Shown: piece by piece, positions 12,529 to 23,584 of the stretch
How the letters are laid out: the number at the start of each line of letters is the position of its first letter
How positions within the stretch are numbered: position 1 is the stretch's first letter
Source: Rallus limicola
Lineage: Eukaryota; Chordata; Aves; Gruiformes; Rallidae
NCBI GenBank assembly: GCA_022605955.1
Contig: JAKCOZ010000015.1
Location: 7,383,287 to 7,447,286 of the forward strand
Direction of reading: 5' to 3'
Length of the DNA: 64,000 nt
Translations under genes and position numbers: made by a program
Notes under the pieces: generated by a model
Databases searched by the model: none
Seen by the model: only the letters and a program-made list of their open reading frames with translations
Told to the model about the DNA's origin: nothing

Positions 12529-13116
12529 AAGCATCCGGAGGAGTGTAGCTAGCAGGTCAAAGGAGGTGATCCTCCCCCTCTACTCTGCCCTGGTCAGGCC
12601 CCACCTGGAGTATTGTGTCCAGTTCTGGGCTCCCTGGGATAAAAAGGACAGGTATCTCCTGGAGAGAGTCCAGAGGAGGGCTACGAAGATGATTAAGGGC
12701 CTGGAGCATCTCCCCTATGAGAAAAGGTTGAGTAAGTTGGGACTGTTCAGCCTTGAGAAGACTAAGGGGGGACCTAATTAAAGTCTACAATTACCTTAAG
12801 CAGTGGATGCAGGGGGAATTGGCCAGCTCCTTTTCAGTGTCTGTGGAGACAGGATAAGGGGCAATGGCTGCAAGTTGGAGCACAGGAAGTTCCGCACCAA
12901 CATGGGGAAGAACTTTTCCCCAGTGAGGGTGACAGAGCCCTGGGACAGGCTGCCCAGGGGGGTGGTGGAGTCTCCTTCACTGGAGATATTCAAGACCCGT
13001 CTGGACACCTATCTGAGTGATATGAGCTGGGGAGCTGCTTTGGCAGGGGGGTTGGACCCGATGGTCTCTCGAGGTCCCTTCCAACCCCTACAATTCTATG
13101 ATTCTATAATTCTATG
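12529..13116 (+). mobile_element. CR1 LINE, 5'-truncated copy
   Basis: A plus-strand CR1 retrotransposon piece covering the end of the reverse-transcriptase ORF and the whole 3' end. It finishes in the diagnostic 'ttccaacccctacaattc' block and imperfect 'attctatg' repeats (about 13091-13116). CR1 elements insert by target-primed reverse transcription and are usually cut at the 5' end, as here. It is very similar to the copy at 32775-33309, including the shared 'agctgctttggcagg' segment, so both belong to one subfamily. The 5' edge is approximate. Confidence 0.95.
12566..12781 (+). pseudogene. CR1 ORF2 reverse transcriptase C-terminal remnant
   Basis: The frame encodes the end of the CR1 polymerase protein: [19 protein letters not shown], then [19 protein letters not shown] and GLFSLEK. 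These are hallmark segments just downstream of the LINE reverse-transcriptase palm. The endonuclease and catalytic core are missing through 5' truncation. Relative to the copy at 32775 there is a 5-nt deletion after the 'LFSLEK' codons. It shifts the frame, and translation stops shortly after. It is non-functional and has no start of its own. Confidence 0.9.
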
Positions 13117-14598
13117 TCCTTCTGACTTTGTAGGGGCCCAAACTTGAGAACTGATAACGGTTCAGTCTGTGAAAGTTCCCCTAAAAGAACTTTAACGTCT
13201 GCAAGCCACTCTCAGTCTTTCACTCTTGAGGAAGATTCCAAAGTTATACGTGGATTGCTTATGTAGGACAAAATCGACACTTTGCTAAGATCACTGAAAG
13301 AAATCCACGGAAAGAACAAACCCAGCAGGCTCCTGAGGTAGCTCAGCAAGCTTGAGAAATCCTACAAAAAGCCTCAATTGGCGTCTTACAGCAGAGGCTG
13401 AGCGGAATGAAGGTCATGTCTTGCGAGGGAATGGCAAAGAATGAGAGGTGGGATTTTTTCCTTTCCATCAGCACTGCATGCTCTCCTCTGGTGCCCATGG
13501 ACTGCATGGCCAACTTTAAAAGTTAACGGAGAAAGAAAGTTTCATCGCATAAGGCTAATGGGGTCAGTTCAGGTGTGAGAAATGTCCTGAAATCCTAAAA
13601 ATGTCTCAGCCCAGGTAGAAGTTTATAGACACGGGACAAGGGCATTCAGTGTTTCTTTGGCACATAGCTAAACTGATATGCTTAACCCAAGCCAATGCTC
13701 TCCTGTTGGAGGCAAGAAAAGCTTTCTTCAGTGTCAGTATAGTCCCAAGGCCTCCGTACTCAAGCCCTGTTTCAGTATAAGTATTTCTTCATGCTCTAGC
13801 TGTTCTACCTTAGTATCACCAGTCATGGAAAAAGTCTCTGAGGCTGGGAATAAACTTATGACTCTCCTGCAGTGTCCATCCATTTCTCCTCCTTGAGTCC
13901 CACCTAAGTTTTCTTCTGAGAGATCCAAAAGGTGAACTGAACGCAGTCGTGAACCCCAGCCATCCTGTTGTGAGAGAGGCTGTGACCACATCAGTTTGGG
14001 CAAGAAAGGCAAAGGGAAAGATAAAGGCAGCAGGTATCAAACTTGACAGAGCTGGTGAGTGTCACACCTACTTTAGCTCAGAAGTGAATGCTTTTGGCAA
14101 ATGAAGACACTTAAATGGCAAGAGCGAGTCATACGTAGTAGGAAGAATACAACATACCAGCCTTAGCCAGCAGCTCTGAGTTGATCTCTACTTTCTCAAT
14201 GTATGGTGAACACTTTGTTACTAAGCTGTGTAGCTTCTCCAGAAGGTATTATTAGCTAGTGGCAGGGCTATAAGAGCAGCTTTTAAAAAAAGAAGGATGA
14301 CAAGTAATTAATGTAGGTGGTTCAGACTTTAGTCTAATTTAAACTGAAGGCTAGTGTCTGTAAAGAAATAAATCTTAAAACTCCCTGAGTGCTATTGTTA
14401 TTCCACCCAATAAAGTGAAAACCATCGGATTGCTTTTCCTGTCCAGGACAACAGGTGTTCCCACAACTGACAGGCGGCAGCACAACATATATTAAGGTGC
14501 ATCCAGTACACGTGGAACGAGCAGGTCTGCACAAACCTGCAAAACGTTTCCCAGCAAAATCACATAGCTTTGTACCCAATGAATACATCAATTACCTT
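13117..14598. other. unique sequence, no gene seen
   Basis: Single-copy sequence of moderate GC. A possible minus-strand splice donor lies near 14163 ('aaggctg|gtatgttg') with an open frame upstream, but the acceptor side is ambiguous and I do not call an exon. Confidence 0.5.
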
Positions 14599-14705
14599 GT
14601 TGCTATGACAACACACACTGCCTAGGTGGAGAAACCCAGCGGCCGGTGGCAGGTCTGTGTAAATGGGTTCTTGTACGTCAGGCAACGCATCGCGGCGTTA
14701 CAGGC
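14599..14705. promoter_or_regulatory. candidate regulatory block: X-box-like site, CRE and CpG cluster
   Basis: 'gttgctatgacaac' (14599-14612) closely matches the RFX X-box consensus, an imperfect palindrome of half-sites GTTGC and CAAC. 'tacgtca' at 14674-14680 is a CRE-type site (TGACGTA on the other strand). Seven CpGs fall within 14640-14698 in an otherwise CpG-poor region. RFX and CREB sites in a CpG cluster are common in promoters, for example of ciliary genes. No transcript start or exon is visible, so an enhancer or chance cluster is equally possible. Confidence 0.3.
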
Positions 14706-14999
14706 ACTGCAGCAGCCAAACAGAGCAAAAGTTTCACCTCATATGAAGATCAATTTCAATGCTAATTTCTTTCCTTAGCAGGTGAAGGGAAGAAGCTAGC
14801 TGCCTCGGGGAAGGCCAGATGGCCACGCGATCCCAGCTGCTCACCATTGAAGAAAAGAATTAGCATAGACACAAGCCCTACCAAATAGCTTTTGCCTTTC
14901 TGATCGGTGCAGTGATGATGATATGAGTTGTCTTCCGAAACACAATTATAAGTAGATTTTATGCTTTAGAGCGTAACACCAGGTCTCTCTAACATGAGC

Positions 15000-15106
15000 T
15001 GAGTCACTAAAATGACTCAGTTCTCACTTGCTCTTGTTATTCAGACACTGATACAATACGGCACTTGTCTGCCTTATTTAATGCGTATTTATAGCAGCTT
15101 GAGTCA
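15000..15106. promoter_or_regulatory. cluster of three AP-1 sites
   Basis: TGAGTCA at 15000-15006 and TGACTCA at 15013-15019 form an 8-bp inverted repeat (ctgagtca/tgactcag) around six bases. A third TGAGTCA lies at 15100-15106. The heptamer is expected only about eight times in 64 kb, so three in 107 bases is a local cluster. AP-1 (Fos/Jun) or Maf-family proteins bind this core. Function is inferred from sequence only. Confidence 0.35.
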
Positions 15107-17275
15107 CTGACTAATGAAAGCTGCCTTTTTCAGATGAAACATTAGTTCAAAAATGGGTGCACAAAATTCTCACTGAGGCATACACAGAGACACTGTGAGG
15201 TTTCCAGTTGCATCTGAATCCACACTCCCAATACAAAACTTACTCAGCACTTCCTATTAATCAGGAGTGTATGGCATGCCTTCTTTAAGGCCACCTCTGC
15301 TCATGTGTATTTAGAAGACTTAAGATAGGTGACTTTAGATAAAGCTAGAGAGGTTTTGGTATTTTTCATTAACCTTCAACTCCACATACACCCAGCGACC
15401 ACTCAGAGGCTTTGTTATGGGACTTCATTAGCATCACGCCCATTGTAGGACCAACTTCTATCCTCATGTCTCGGAGGCAGGACAGGTACATAGGTATGAA
15501 CAATATCATAACGGATACACAGCGATAGAAAATGAGAGAACTGAACCCTAGATATGAGCTCAACCTTCCTTCACCAATTTCCACCCAGAAATGTCACAGC
15601 CGGATTTAGAAACTTGATGGTAACAGGGTATTTCCCTGCATAGAACACAAACCCTTTTGCTGAACAACAGAATGGAACCCACAATACTTGTTTAGGAACA
15701 TTTTCTAGATTAAATTAACACCTTGTTTAGGAACATTTTCTAGATTAAATTAATACCTGTAAATTAAAAAGAAACAGGAAATGAATTTTTAAAAATTGCT
15801 TCTAAACAAAAATTGTCCACGTAACATGCCCATCTGTCTACATCCTAAGCACTGACCTAATTCAGGAGATAATTTTAATATATCAGGCTGGAGAAAAGAC
15901 TGAAGGGCAAGGTTTCAATGTGTTCAGTGGCAATAACTTAACTCAAACTGAAGGGTCATTCTTTCATAACATGGTCCTTGTGAGAAGTTAATGAAAATCT
16001 ATGATTCCGTTTGTAGAAAGAGTTGCTATAAGAATACATAGAACAAGAGGTGGCTGAACTGTCTGCATACAGAGAAACTGAGTATCACAAATACTGCTAC
16101 TGGCTGACCAGTTCCAAAAATCCTGCCGGTAAGAAGTGCCCTCCCTGCAGATGCATGTTGCAAGGAGAGAGATCTGCAACACATAAAACACACAGAAAAG
16201 CTTTCCTGTTGCGTTACTTCATGCTGTTTGGATGCAATGTTTACATGTACCTTTTCCTGTTAACCTGTGGCAAAAGAAATTAAAATGTCCTAAGTGTCCA
16301 GAGTCACAGCAGCAGAATGTTCTCCTGCCCAGACCCTGAGCTGCTCAAGGCATGAAACTGATGCACAAGAGGGTGTTGTTGGCCAGACTTTGGCATTTAT
16401 TTATTTTAGTATACTTAGAGATGCCCAGCACAGAGACTGCCTTGCAATATTTTCAGTGCTTCCTGCTTCCAGCAGCAAAGAAGGAAGAGGGTTATTTTCA
16501 TGGTGACAAAATTAGAAACATGGTTATGAAGGGTTTTTTTCTTCCACTCAACTCTCATCTTCCTTTCTCCTTCTGCTTTGAATAGGATCAGATGTGGAAG
16601 CATTTTGTTCTAACAGAACTAGTTCATCTGCCAAAGTGCCTTCAGAGGCTTTTACAAATACTGACTTCTCCCTCCTTAACAGGAAGCATGAAAGTGCCAG
16701 ATATTTTCAAATCAGCATGAAGCAAACTAGGGAAATCACATTGTATCACAAGAAACCTCTATAACTGGTACCAGAGATACTGAATAAAATAGATACAGCT
16801 TCTCAGGAGAGTCAGGGAACTGACAAAGTGTTTTGGTTTGGCTTTCAGTATAAAAAGATGCTGTTAAAGCAGGTATTCCTTTCAGCTGATTATTAAGGGC
16901 TATCTAATCAAGCCCACAGTATTCAGAAGTTAAAGAACCTGGCAGGTTTCAATAACAGATGTTTCAGAGAAATATTCCTATCATCTTTTATGCACTACTA
17001 TTAAGTAAAGCAACTTCCTCCTCCCCCTCATCTTCTTCATGTGGTGGATGGGAAATATTTTAATCCGCTAGTTAAAGGTCATCCTAATAAAACCCAATTA
17101 GATATTCAGCATAAAATCCAAAGTTGAAGATTCAAACCCCAGTCTGATAAGCTGAAGGTTATTCACGGTGTACGTATGTTTCACAAGCCGAAGTATCTTA
17201 AACTTTTTATAAGTTGACTCTTCTCTTACATGAGGCATCTGCTGAAAGGAAGCAGATGAACAGGCTGGTTTATGC
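15107..17275. other. unique AT-rich sequence
   Basis: No coding gene is recognised. Contains the 35-bp tandem duplication at 15687-15756 and a possible tiny minus-strand exon at 17230-17241: acceptor 'ctgcttcctttcag', donor 'gtaagaga', with a CAGCAG repeat at the acceptor. Confidence 0.5.
15687..15756 (+). repeat. 35-bp tandem duplication
   Basis: The unit beginning 'cttgtttaggaacatt' occurs twice head to tail (15687-15721 and 15722-15756) with one mismatch near the end (aacac versus aatac). Near identity indicates a recent duplication, for example by replication slippage. Confidence 0.95.
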
Positions 17276-17630
17276 GAAACCCAACGCTCCTTGCGGCGCC
17301 AGCACGTTATAAATAACCCTGTGATGAGTCAGCAGCGGAGCCCCTCGCGTGTACAAGTTTTTGACAAGACAACACCTTGAATGAAGTGATTTAGTGGCAC
17401 AGAGCGCCACTAGCTATCCGTGTCCCGGTAAGGTTTTGTGTTTCAAAGCTCATCTCAGGTAACGAAGGGGATTTTCTAGGGCCGACACCCCATCATGTGG
17501 GGGCTGCAGCTTGACTTGGAGGTGGGTGCCGGAGCCTGCCCAGAGCGCAGTTCCCTCGCAGCATCCAGAAGAGGGCAATGTCTTGCTTTGGAAAAGATTT
17601 CCTGCTCCAATCGGGCGCTCGGGAAAAAAA
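17276..17630 (+). promoter_or_regulatory. candidate promoter and first exon with small CpG cluster
   Basis: A canonical TATA box (TATAAATA, 17308-17315) is followed by 'gatgagtcagca' (17323-17334), whose reverse complement is a perfect NF-E2/MARE site. A start would be expected near 17340. A strong splice donor, 'cccg|gtaagg', lies at 17427/17428, which would give a first exon of about 85-90 nt. About eleven CpGs occur between 17275 and 17440, and more follow to 17630, against a CpG-poor background. A CTCF-like core (ccagaagagggcaat) is at 17565-17579. Orientation and activity are inferred. Confidence 0.35.
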
Positions 17631-17788
17631 AACCATACACAGGCAGGAATAAATAGCAGAATAGGAAAAGCACAAGCAAATATCCTGAAAGGAAGCTAAG
17701 AGAGCGTGATTCGGTTTAATTTTGCTCATTTCCAGCCAGCATTTGGGCTATCCAGAGTAACGACATCTGAACTTCACACTACAAGAGA

Positions 17789-17855
17789 GCACAGAATCAG
17801 AGAGTTGTAGGGGTTGGAAGGGACCTCAAGAGATCATCAAATCCAAACCGACAAA
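17789..17855 (-). mobile_element. CR1 LINE 3'-end fragment
   Basis: 'acagaatcagagag' followed by 'taggggttggaagggacc' and 'tcaagagatcatcaaatcc' is the reverse complement of the CR1 3' terminus. Only about 65 bases survive, typical of extreme 5' truncation. Confidence 0.85.
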
Positions 17856-18212
17856 GCTCACCCAGCAAGGAAGCACTTCACTGTTTCTGACCCAACAAAT
17901 ATTTAACCAAGAGTTTCCAAATCCAAATATTAGTTAACGTGATGCTAAACACTCTGGGAGCACTGTTATCCCAGGCCAGGGCCGGCACGATCCCAGCACT
18001 TCATGCACCTTTGGAGAAGCCGAGGCTCCCACTAATGCAGGGAGAAACACAAGGAAACTGTTCTTCCTTTTCATTAGAGACTAATGGGGAAGGATGAACA
18101 CTAGATGCTTAAAAGGAAGTCCTCTATAAGCGACTCATGGTCGGCCCAGAAAGCCAACACAGAAGTGTCAGTTGACTTAAGATAAATTAATTCATCTTGT
18201 GCCATTTTTCAG

Positions 18213-18238
18213 GGATGTCTGTAGTGTGGGAGAAGTAG
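18213..18238 (+). other. candidate exon (26 nt, plus strand)
   Basis: It is preceded by 'cttgtgccatttttcag', a good acceptor, and followed by the strong donor 'gtaagtgc'. One frame (DVCSVGEV) is open and the other two contain TAG. It lies about 785 bases downstream of the candidate donor at 17428 on the same strand, so it could be a second exon of a transcript from 17.34 kb, perhaps non-coding. It may equally be a chance pair. Confidence 0.2.
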
Positions 18239-18720
18239 GTAAGTGCAAACTCTTGTTTTAGAAATGGTAAGATCTGACTGATACTTTTTTATTTACTTTG
18301 GTTGGGATACTTTTAATTCAGTTTGGAAACTTCCACTGGCAAATGCTGTAAGAAAAATGCTTTTGTAGGCAGATATCTAAAAATTTTGACTTTTTTTGAG
18401 GTTTTGAGATGAAAATATTTTCAAAATCCAATCTAGTTGAATTCTATCAGTAAATCTAAACTTTGGATAGAAATAAATAAACTTGAAAGACAATGAAAAG
18501 CCTCCTCCATTAAATCAGCAGTGTGGGATCCTAAGGAACCCATCCAAACTTTTAGTACAAGAAATCAGTGCAGCTGACCCACTCTGGACCTGAAGCAAGC
18601 AATGGATGACTACAGCTGTAGCATTGGTCCAATTCATGATTAAGCTCTGCAAATCAAATTAACCTTTTCCTTATTGGCAGAACAGTTTAAGCATTGAGAG
18701 TACCAGATCCTGTCAGCCAG

Positions 18721-18780
18721 GGTGGTTGGTTTGGGGGTTTTGCCTTGTTTGGGGTGGAGGGGTTGGTTTGGTTTTAGGTT
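18721..18780 (+). repeat. G/T-rich low-complexity tract
   Basis: Almost purely G and T, with runs of five, four and four G plus several GG pairs. It has three runs of four or more G, one short of a canonical four-run G-quadruplex, but a two-layer structure is possible. Confidence 0.75.
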
Positions 18781-19989
18781 TCGTTTATTTTAAAAGCAGC
18801 AGAAGCAAAAATTCTCAAAAGTGTGACTGCCAGAGCTGCCTTGAGACATCACAACTGCTAGAATGGCATTATAAAAATCGATCGCTTTTCACAGCACAGT
18901 AAACCACCACAGCAGTGCCTTTGGTGCATTTCAAGGGCTGAAAAAGCATTGTAAAGAGCAATGAACTTCAATTCCATGAGGTTATAACTTGTTGAATGAA
19001 GCTACAATACCCTAAAATGCCACAAAACTTCCTGTTTCAAATAAGGACTGAATGGAAACAGGAAATTTTTACATTCTAACATAGTTTTGGCATAGGCGAG
19101 TCTCCCAGCAAGCTCTCTAGCCAGGCTTATAAAAGAGCTTACACAACAACTCCTAAGCAGAGCAGGGAAATGAACTTAATAGTTAATCCTTAGGCTGACT
19201 TAAGTTGATACGAAATCATCTGAGGGAGCCATACCTCGTCTTCCTTCCTTGGAAAAGGTCCATTAATCCATTGCCAATCTCCAAGCTGCCTAAAGACATG
19301 CTGCAGCTGTGGTGAGCAGCAGCCTCAGATGTGCCAGCAGAAAACAGTTACACACTGGAACTCATAATGAGGATTCCCTGATGTTTCAGTAGTAGGCCCT
19401 CCCAGGTTTCTGTTATTTTATTGGGTCTTTACCATTTCACTGTGCCTGTGCTGATCAGCGTTTCTACTCACGTAAAAGGAAACGAAGCACCAGTTCTCCT
19501 GCAGTTCGGATTCCCTATTAACCTGTCTGCTGCCTCCTGATACCAACCAGAGTTCCAGCTCTTCATAACCATCCGCTTGGCATTGCTCTGCTGGCTGCAG
19601 TGACAGTCCAGGGGAAACTGATCCTATCATGACTGGGATGTTCAGGATTCCAAGCACAGCACTCAGAGGTAAAGGTACAGCGTGTGGGCAGGCAGCAGCT
19701 TCAACGCTTTCTCTCACCCTGGACACAAAGGGCGCCCTGGCTCATAGCGTGGGAAAGCTTAGATCTAAGCTGGATCCAACCTACTTATGTTGGGGGGGCC
19801 TTTGCTTTTATATGAGTTCACAGAAGTTAAAGCTTCCCAAAGGTGTTGTTGCTGCTCTCTCAGTGCCTAAACCAAGCAAGGTTACCAAGATCACTTCTCA
19901 GTATTTGGGGGTTGGGGGCTTCTTCAGTCAACTTATGCATGCAGCTGTATGTACCTTATGGACTCGAGATACTGAGCTTCAGCAGGATT

Positions 19990-20013
19990 CACACACACAC
20001 AAACACACACACA
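19990..20013 (+). repeat. (CA)n microsatellite
   Basis: About eleven to twelve CA units interrupted by one 'aa'. This is a typical vertebrate dinucleotide repeat. Confidence 0.9.
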
Positions 20014-21003
20014 GAGCATGTTATGTCACATTACCACTACTAACAAGCATGCTGGGATGGTAGGGCCTAGAATTCAACTAGGGGAACAAGCTTCTCCACA
20101 GACCTGGACAGAAACTAACCACACACCAAGCAAACCTCTGCAGCAACTCCCCATTCTCCTAGCACTACCAGATCAGACACTCTGCATCAAGCAATGGGAT
20201 GTCCAAGGTGAGACATTTCTCACAAGGTGAGAAAGCAGCTGCCTGCCAGCATCAGTGTTCCTGTGGGGCTCACACAGGGCAGGGCACAGCAGGGAGAAGA
20301 CCATTGCCTGGAAACGCCACCAGCTGAAGTCCCATAGCCCTTGCAAGCTGGCAAACTGGCAGCAGCACAGCTCACTTCTGCTAATATTTACACGCCTGTA
20401 GAGAGTAACCACAGATGTGAAAGCCAGCATAAAGGGCGACCAAGCCATGTACAGCTGTGAGCCACTGCAAGATGTCTCCGTGTTTGGGTTGAGGCTCTGA
20501 ACACTGGTGGATTGCTGAGTACTGTGGAAGGCACTGCTGCTCAGCCCACAAAAGCCTGCACCCCCTTTGTCCTGCTCATGCTCAAGACATAGATTGTCAC
20601 CTAAAAACACAACTAACTTCCTTTTACTGTACGCACAGCAACTCAGGGCGATCAGCCAAAGCACCCAGGCCATGGAGAAGATGCCAGTTCCCTGTGAAAT
20701 TCCATGCTTGGCAGAGGACAACAACCCTCCAAGAACAACTCATTGCGGCAGTTGGTGCCATCGACCTAAACTCCAGTTACATAAAACTTCAGTAAAGCTT
20801 CCACAAACCCAAACTAAGTCATTTAGAATCGATAAGTAACTTCAAGTACTTAAATTGACGAAAGTAATGAAGCCGAAGTGTTTGCTTCAATGCAAAGCTA
20901 GAGAGCACGACCATTCCTTAGCAGAGGTGCTGTGTGCGACGATAAAAGACAGCAACCTGAGCAAGAACCGCCCTACGGTGCACGTGGGGGAATGCAAACA
21001 TAC

Positions 21004-21042
21004 CTGATGTGTTTTGGACATGCCTCAAATGCGTAGAGCTTC
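21004..21042 (-). other. candidate 39-nt exon (minus strand)
   Basis: The minus-strand acceptor 'ctcctaagtgtcattgcag' contains a branch-point-like CTAAG and a pyrimidine tract. The segment ends at 'acatcag|gtatgtttg', a strong CAG|GTATGT donor. The length is a multiple of three. Phase 0 has a TGA; the other two frames are open (LYAFEACPKHI or SSTHLRHVQNTS). This would suit a small cassette exon, but the protein is not recognised. Confidence 0.3.
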
Positions 21043-23408
21043 CTGCAATGACACTTAGGAGAGCAAAAGGAAAGGCAAAGAACAAAGTGCTTTGTTTAAT
21101 AGATAACTTCACCGCTCTGTAGGGAGCAGTTGCTAGAGGTGTGGTCTTTTCACCTAGCTCAACATCCATCACAACAAGACATCAAAGGACAGAGAAGATA
21201 TTAACCTCAAAAAGAAACATACTTTATATCACCTTTTAACAGAAAAGATGCATTACACTGCTTCAAAGCCCACTACAACCCTATCAGCAGCCCACTGCAT
21301 GTGGTGTTTTCAGCCCTCTCTAGTAACTCAGAATTTCATCTTGCAGGCCCAAAGGAAACACAAATACCAGAGGGGACGCAACACTGTCACTGTCTCTACA
21401 GACCCTTTCAGAAGGAGGGTGAAGCCTCCAATGAGGAAGGTGTGTTTCTGCCCACCATACGCTTTGTACACGTGATTAGAAAGTGCTTGGAAAGATTTGG
21501 GAGGTATGGGAGTGCTGACTGCCAGGTTTTTATACCCTGCACTATAAAGCAGTGTGAAAAGTATGGTGGGTACTGCAATGTTTTCCTCCATGTTTAAATT
21601 TTTTTTTACAAACCATGCTGGATATGGCTCACTGGGGAAAAAAGAATCAAAATGCAGGCAAAAGCTCTTTTATTCTGCTACTTTCCTTTGAGTATGGCTG
21701 CCCCTCTGTACTAAGAGAGGAAGCAGCACAACCGAGCGCGCACTCAGCTCTCTGAACACGCTACTGGGACTGGTGACTGACTTGAAATACTAACACTGCC
21801 TCTAGCACAACATCCCATCGGTCAGAAAAGCATCTACCCGAGCTTTTAATTACTCACCCCTTCCACTGTGAGCTTGTTACACTACTTGATAGAACAACAA
21901 ACTCTACATTTACTATGCATAAATGCTAGCATAATAAATATAATGGTTGTACAAATATTTGCCAAGCAACAGCACAGCGTTAGAAATGTAAATCCTTCTT
22001 GGTGGTTATGACAAGCTCACCCTAATAAGACAGAAAATAATAATAAAAAAAGGAGCAGGGACATGTCCTTTTGTGCAATAATTATTTACATTTCCTTTCA
22101 CGTGTGCTAATCTTTGCTACCTTCCCAAGCATTTGCTCTATTTGTTGCAGCAATCAAACTTTAAGATTTCCACTTAACTTTTATCTTTATAAGGTCTGGC
22201 TGGCAGCTTTTTCACATGGGCAGCTGGCATAAAAATTACAGATGTGGAAAACGTGCAATCGGCCATGGCATTTCCCACAGCACAATGTTTAAGTGGCATA
22301 AAAGAAGTATCAGGAATCAAGGAAAATCCATTTTTCTTTTTGGCTTAAAAGTAGATGAATGAAGAAAACTGGAATACACCCACCAAGAGGAAAATGGGGT
22401 GAGGGCAGGAGAGAGGGGTATGCTGCTGGAGATGGAAATATACCCTTGCAGGGGAAAAGGGTTGGCTTTTTCCCTCCTTCAAAAATCTTTGGAAGTTTGA
22501 GCATTTCATGTCCCTAAAATCAGATCAAGTCCAGCAATGATGGAGCAGTAGCTTTTACTTTCAAACAAAAAGTTTTTATTAATTGCCAGTCTAATGGTTG
22601 AAGCAACGATATAAATGGCAGTGCCAGGGAAGCCTGCAAGGTTTTAAACCCAAGTAAGGTTGAGATCACTTAAAGGTCACTTAAGAGGTATATGGCCCCC
22701 ATCCTGGTCACCCCTCCCGCTCACTACATACATCCCCACACCAAGCATAAGAAATCCAAAGGCACGGAGCCCCAAGGAACACAGGCAGCCCCGCTAGCAG
22801 CCTGTGAAAGTCACACACAGCCAAAAGGTGCTGCTGGTTCTATCCATCTGAGAGTAAACCAGCCACTTCTGAAGAACAGATGTGGAAACAGAAACAAAGT
22901 GACTTTCCCCCAGGCAACCATCTTGACTCCTGGGAAAAACACCTGAGGAGACAGACTCTTTATATCTGGCAATGACCAAACCTACCAACAGACCTGAGGC
23001 AAGGCAAGGCAAACTAAACTGCTTTTGGATTTAATTCTTTTCCTATCTCCTCCAATTTTTCAAACAATTCTAGGTTGACACGTTCTGTTGTGCTCAATTA
23101 AGTGGCTGTCTTTCAAACCCCAGTAGGCACAGGACATGTAAACAGCCCACTGTAATAAATGCAGGAAGCCTGCTTTGGCCAAGGCCTGTGTTTCAGGAGA
23201 GAGGAGGGCTGGCAGGACAGGCTGCCTCGATACAGGACTGACTGCTACAGGAACAAAAGGCAGCAGAAACTTTTCTGACCAAAGTTAGCCTGCTTAGTGC
23301 TAAGCCAGCGAGTCTCCACCAGCTGCTTTACCAGCACGTTTGGGCTGATCTATAAACACAAGCCAAGGAAAAGATTTGTCAGGAATAACATGAGAGTCTG
23401 TCTCTCAC

Positions 23409-23442
23409 CAGGCGGTTTATTGACACACTCTCCTCCTGCTTC
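23409..23442 (-). other. candidate 34-nt exon (minus strand)
   Basis: The minus-strand acceptor 'cagctgctgtacttctgcag', with an upstream 'ctgac' branch-point-like site, leads to a 34-nt segment ending 'cgcctg|gtgagaga'. Two frames are open (EAGGECVNKPP and KQEESVSINRL). Splice signals are good, the peptide is unrecognised, and chance is not excluded. Confidence 0.25.
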
Positions 23443-23584
23443 CTGCAGAAGTACAGCAGCTGTCAGGACACCTCCATACCCCTGGAGCATGTAGAGAGCT
23501 ACAGTAAATTTGCTTTTAGGGTTCCCTGCTGTTCAAAGCAGAGCAAACAAGCACCCCATAATTCTCCATAACAACTCTAAACAT

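Larger units (their letters stand above)
17856..19988. other. unique sequence
   Basis: No gene is recognised. A possible plus-strand 26-nt exon lies at 18213-18238 (acceptor 'ccatttttcag', donor 'gtaagtgc'). A region near 19200-19600 is more GC-rich, with open minus-strand frames and donor-like sites near 19213 and 19468 but weak acceptors. Confidence 0.45.
20014..23584. other. unique sequence, GC-richer at the left
   Basis: 20.17-20.75 kb is noticeably richer in GC and carries a 183-codon minus-strand open frame (20173-20724). Its first codon is TTG and its first ATG is at codon 18. The frame has two hydrophobic stretches (around residues 14-32 and 91-109). It shows no recognised family and no good flanking splice sites, and a frame of this length is expected by chance about once in a window of this size. 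I do not call it a gene. Confidence 0.45.

Noticed and set aside
19418..20063. Overlapping open frames on both strands, with donor-like sites near 19213 and 19468 on the minus strand
   Set aside because: More than one frame is open and the acceptors have poor pyrimidine tracts, so no exon could be chosen.
21209..21218. 10-nt minus-strand segment between strong acceptor and GTATGT donor
   Set aside because: Too short, donor preceded by AAA, in AT-rich sequence. Treated as a chance pair.
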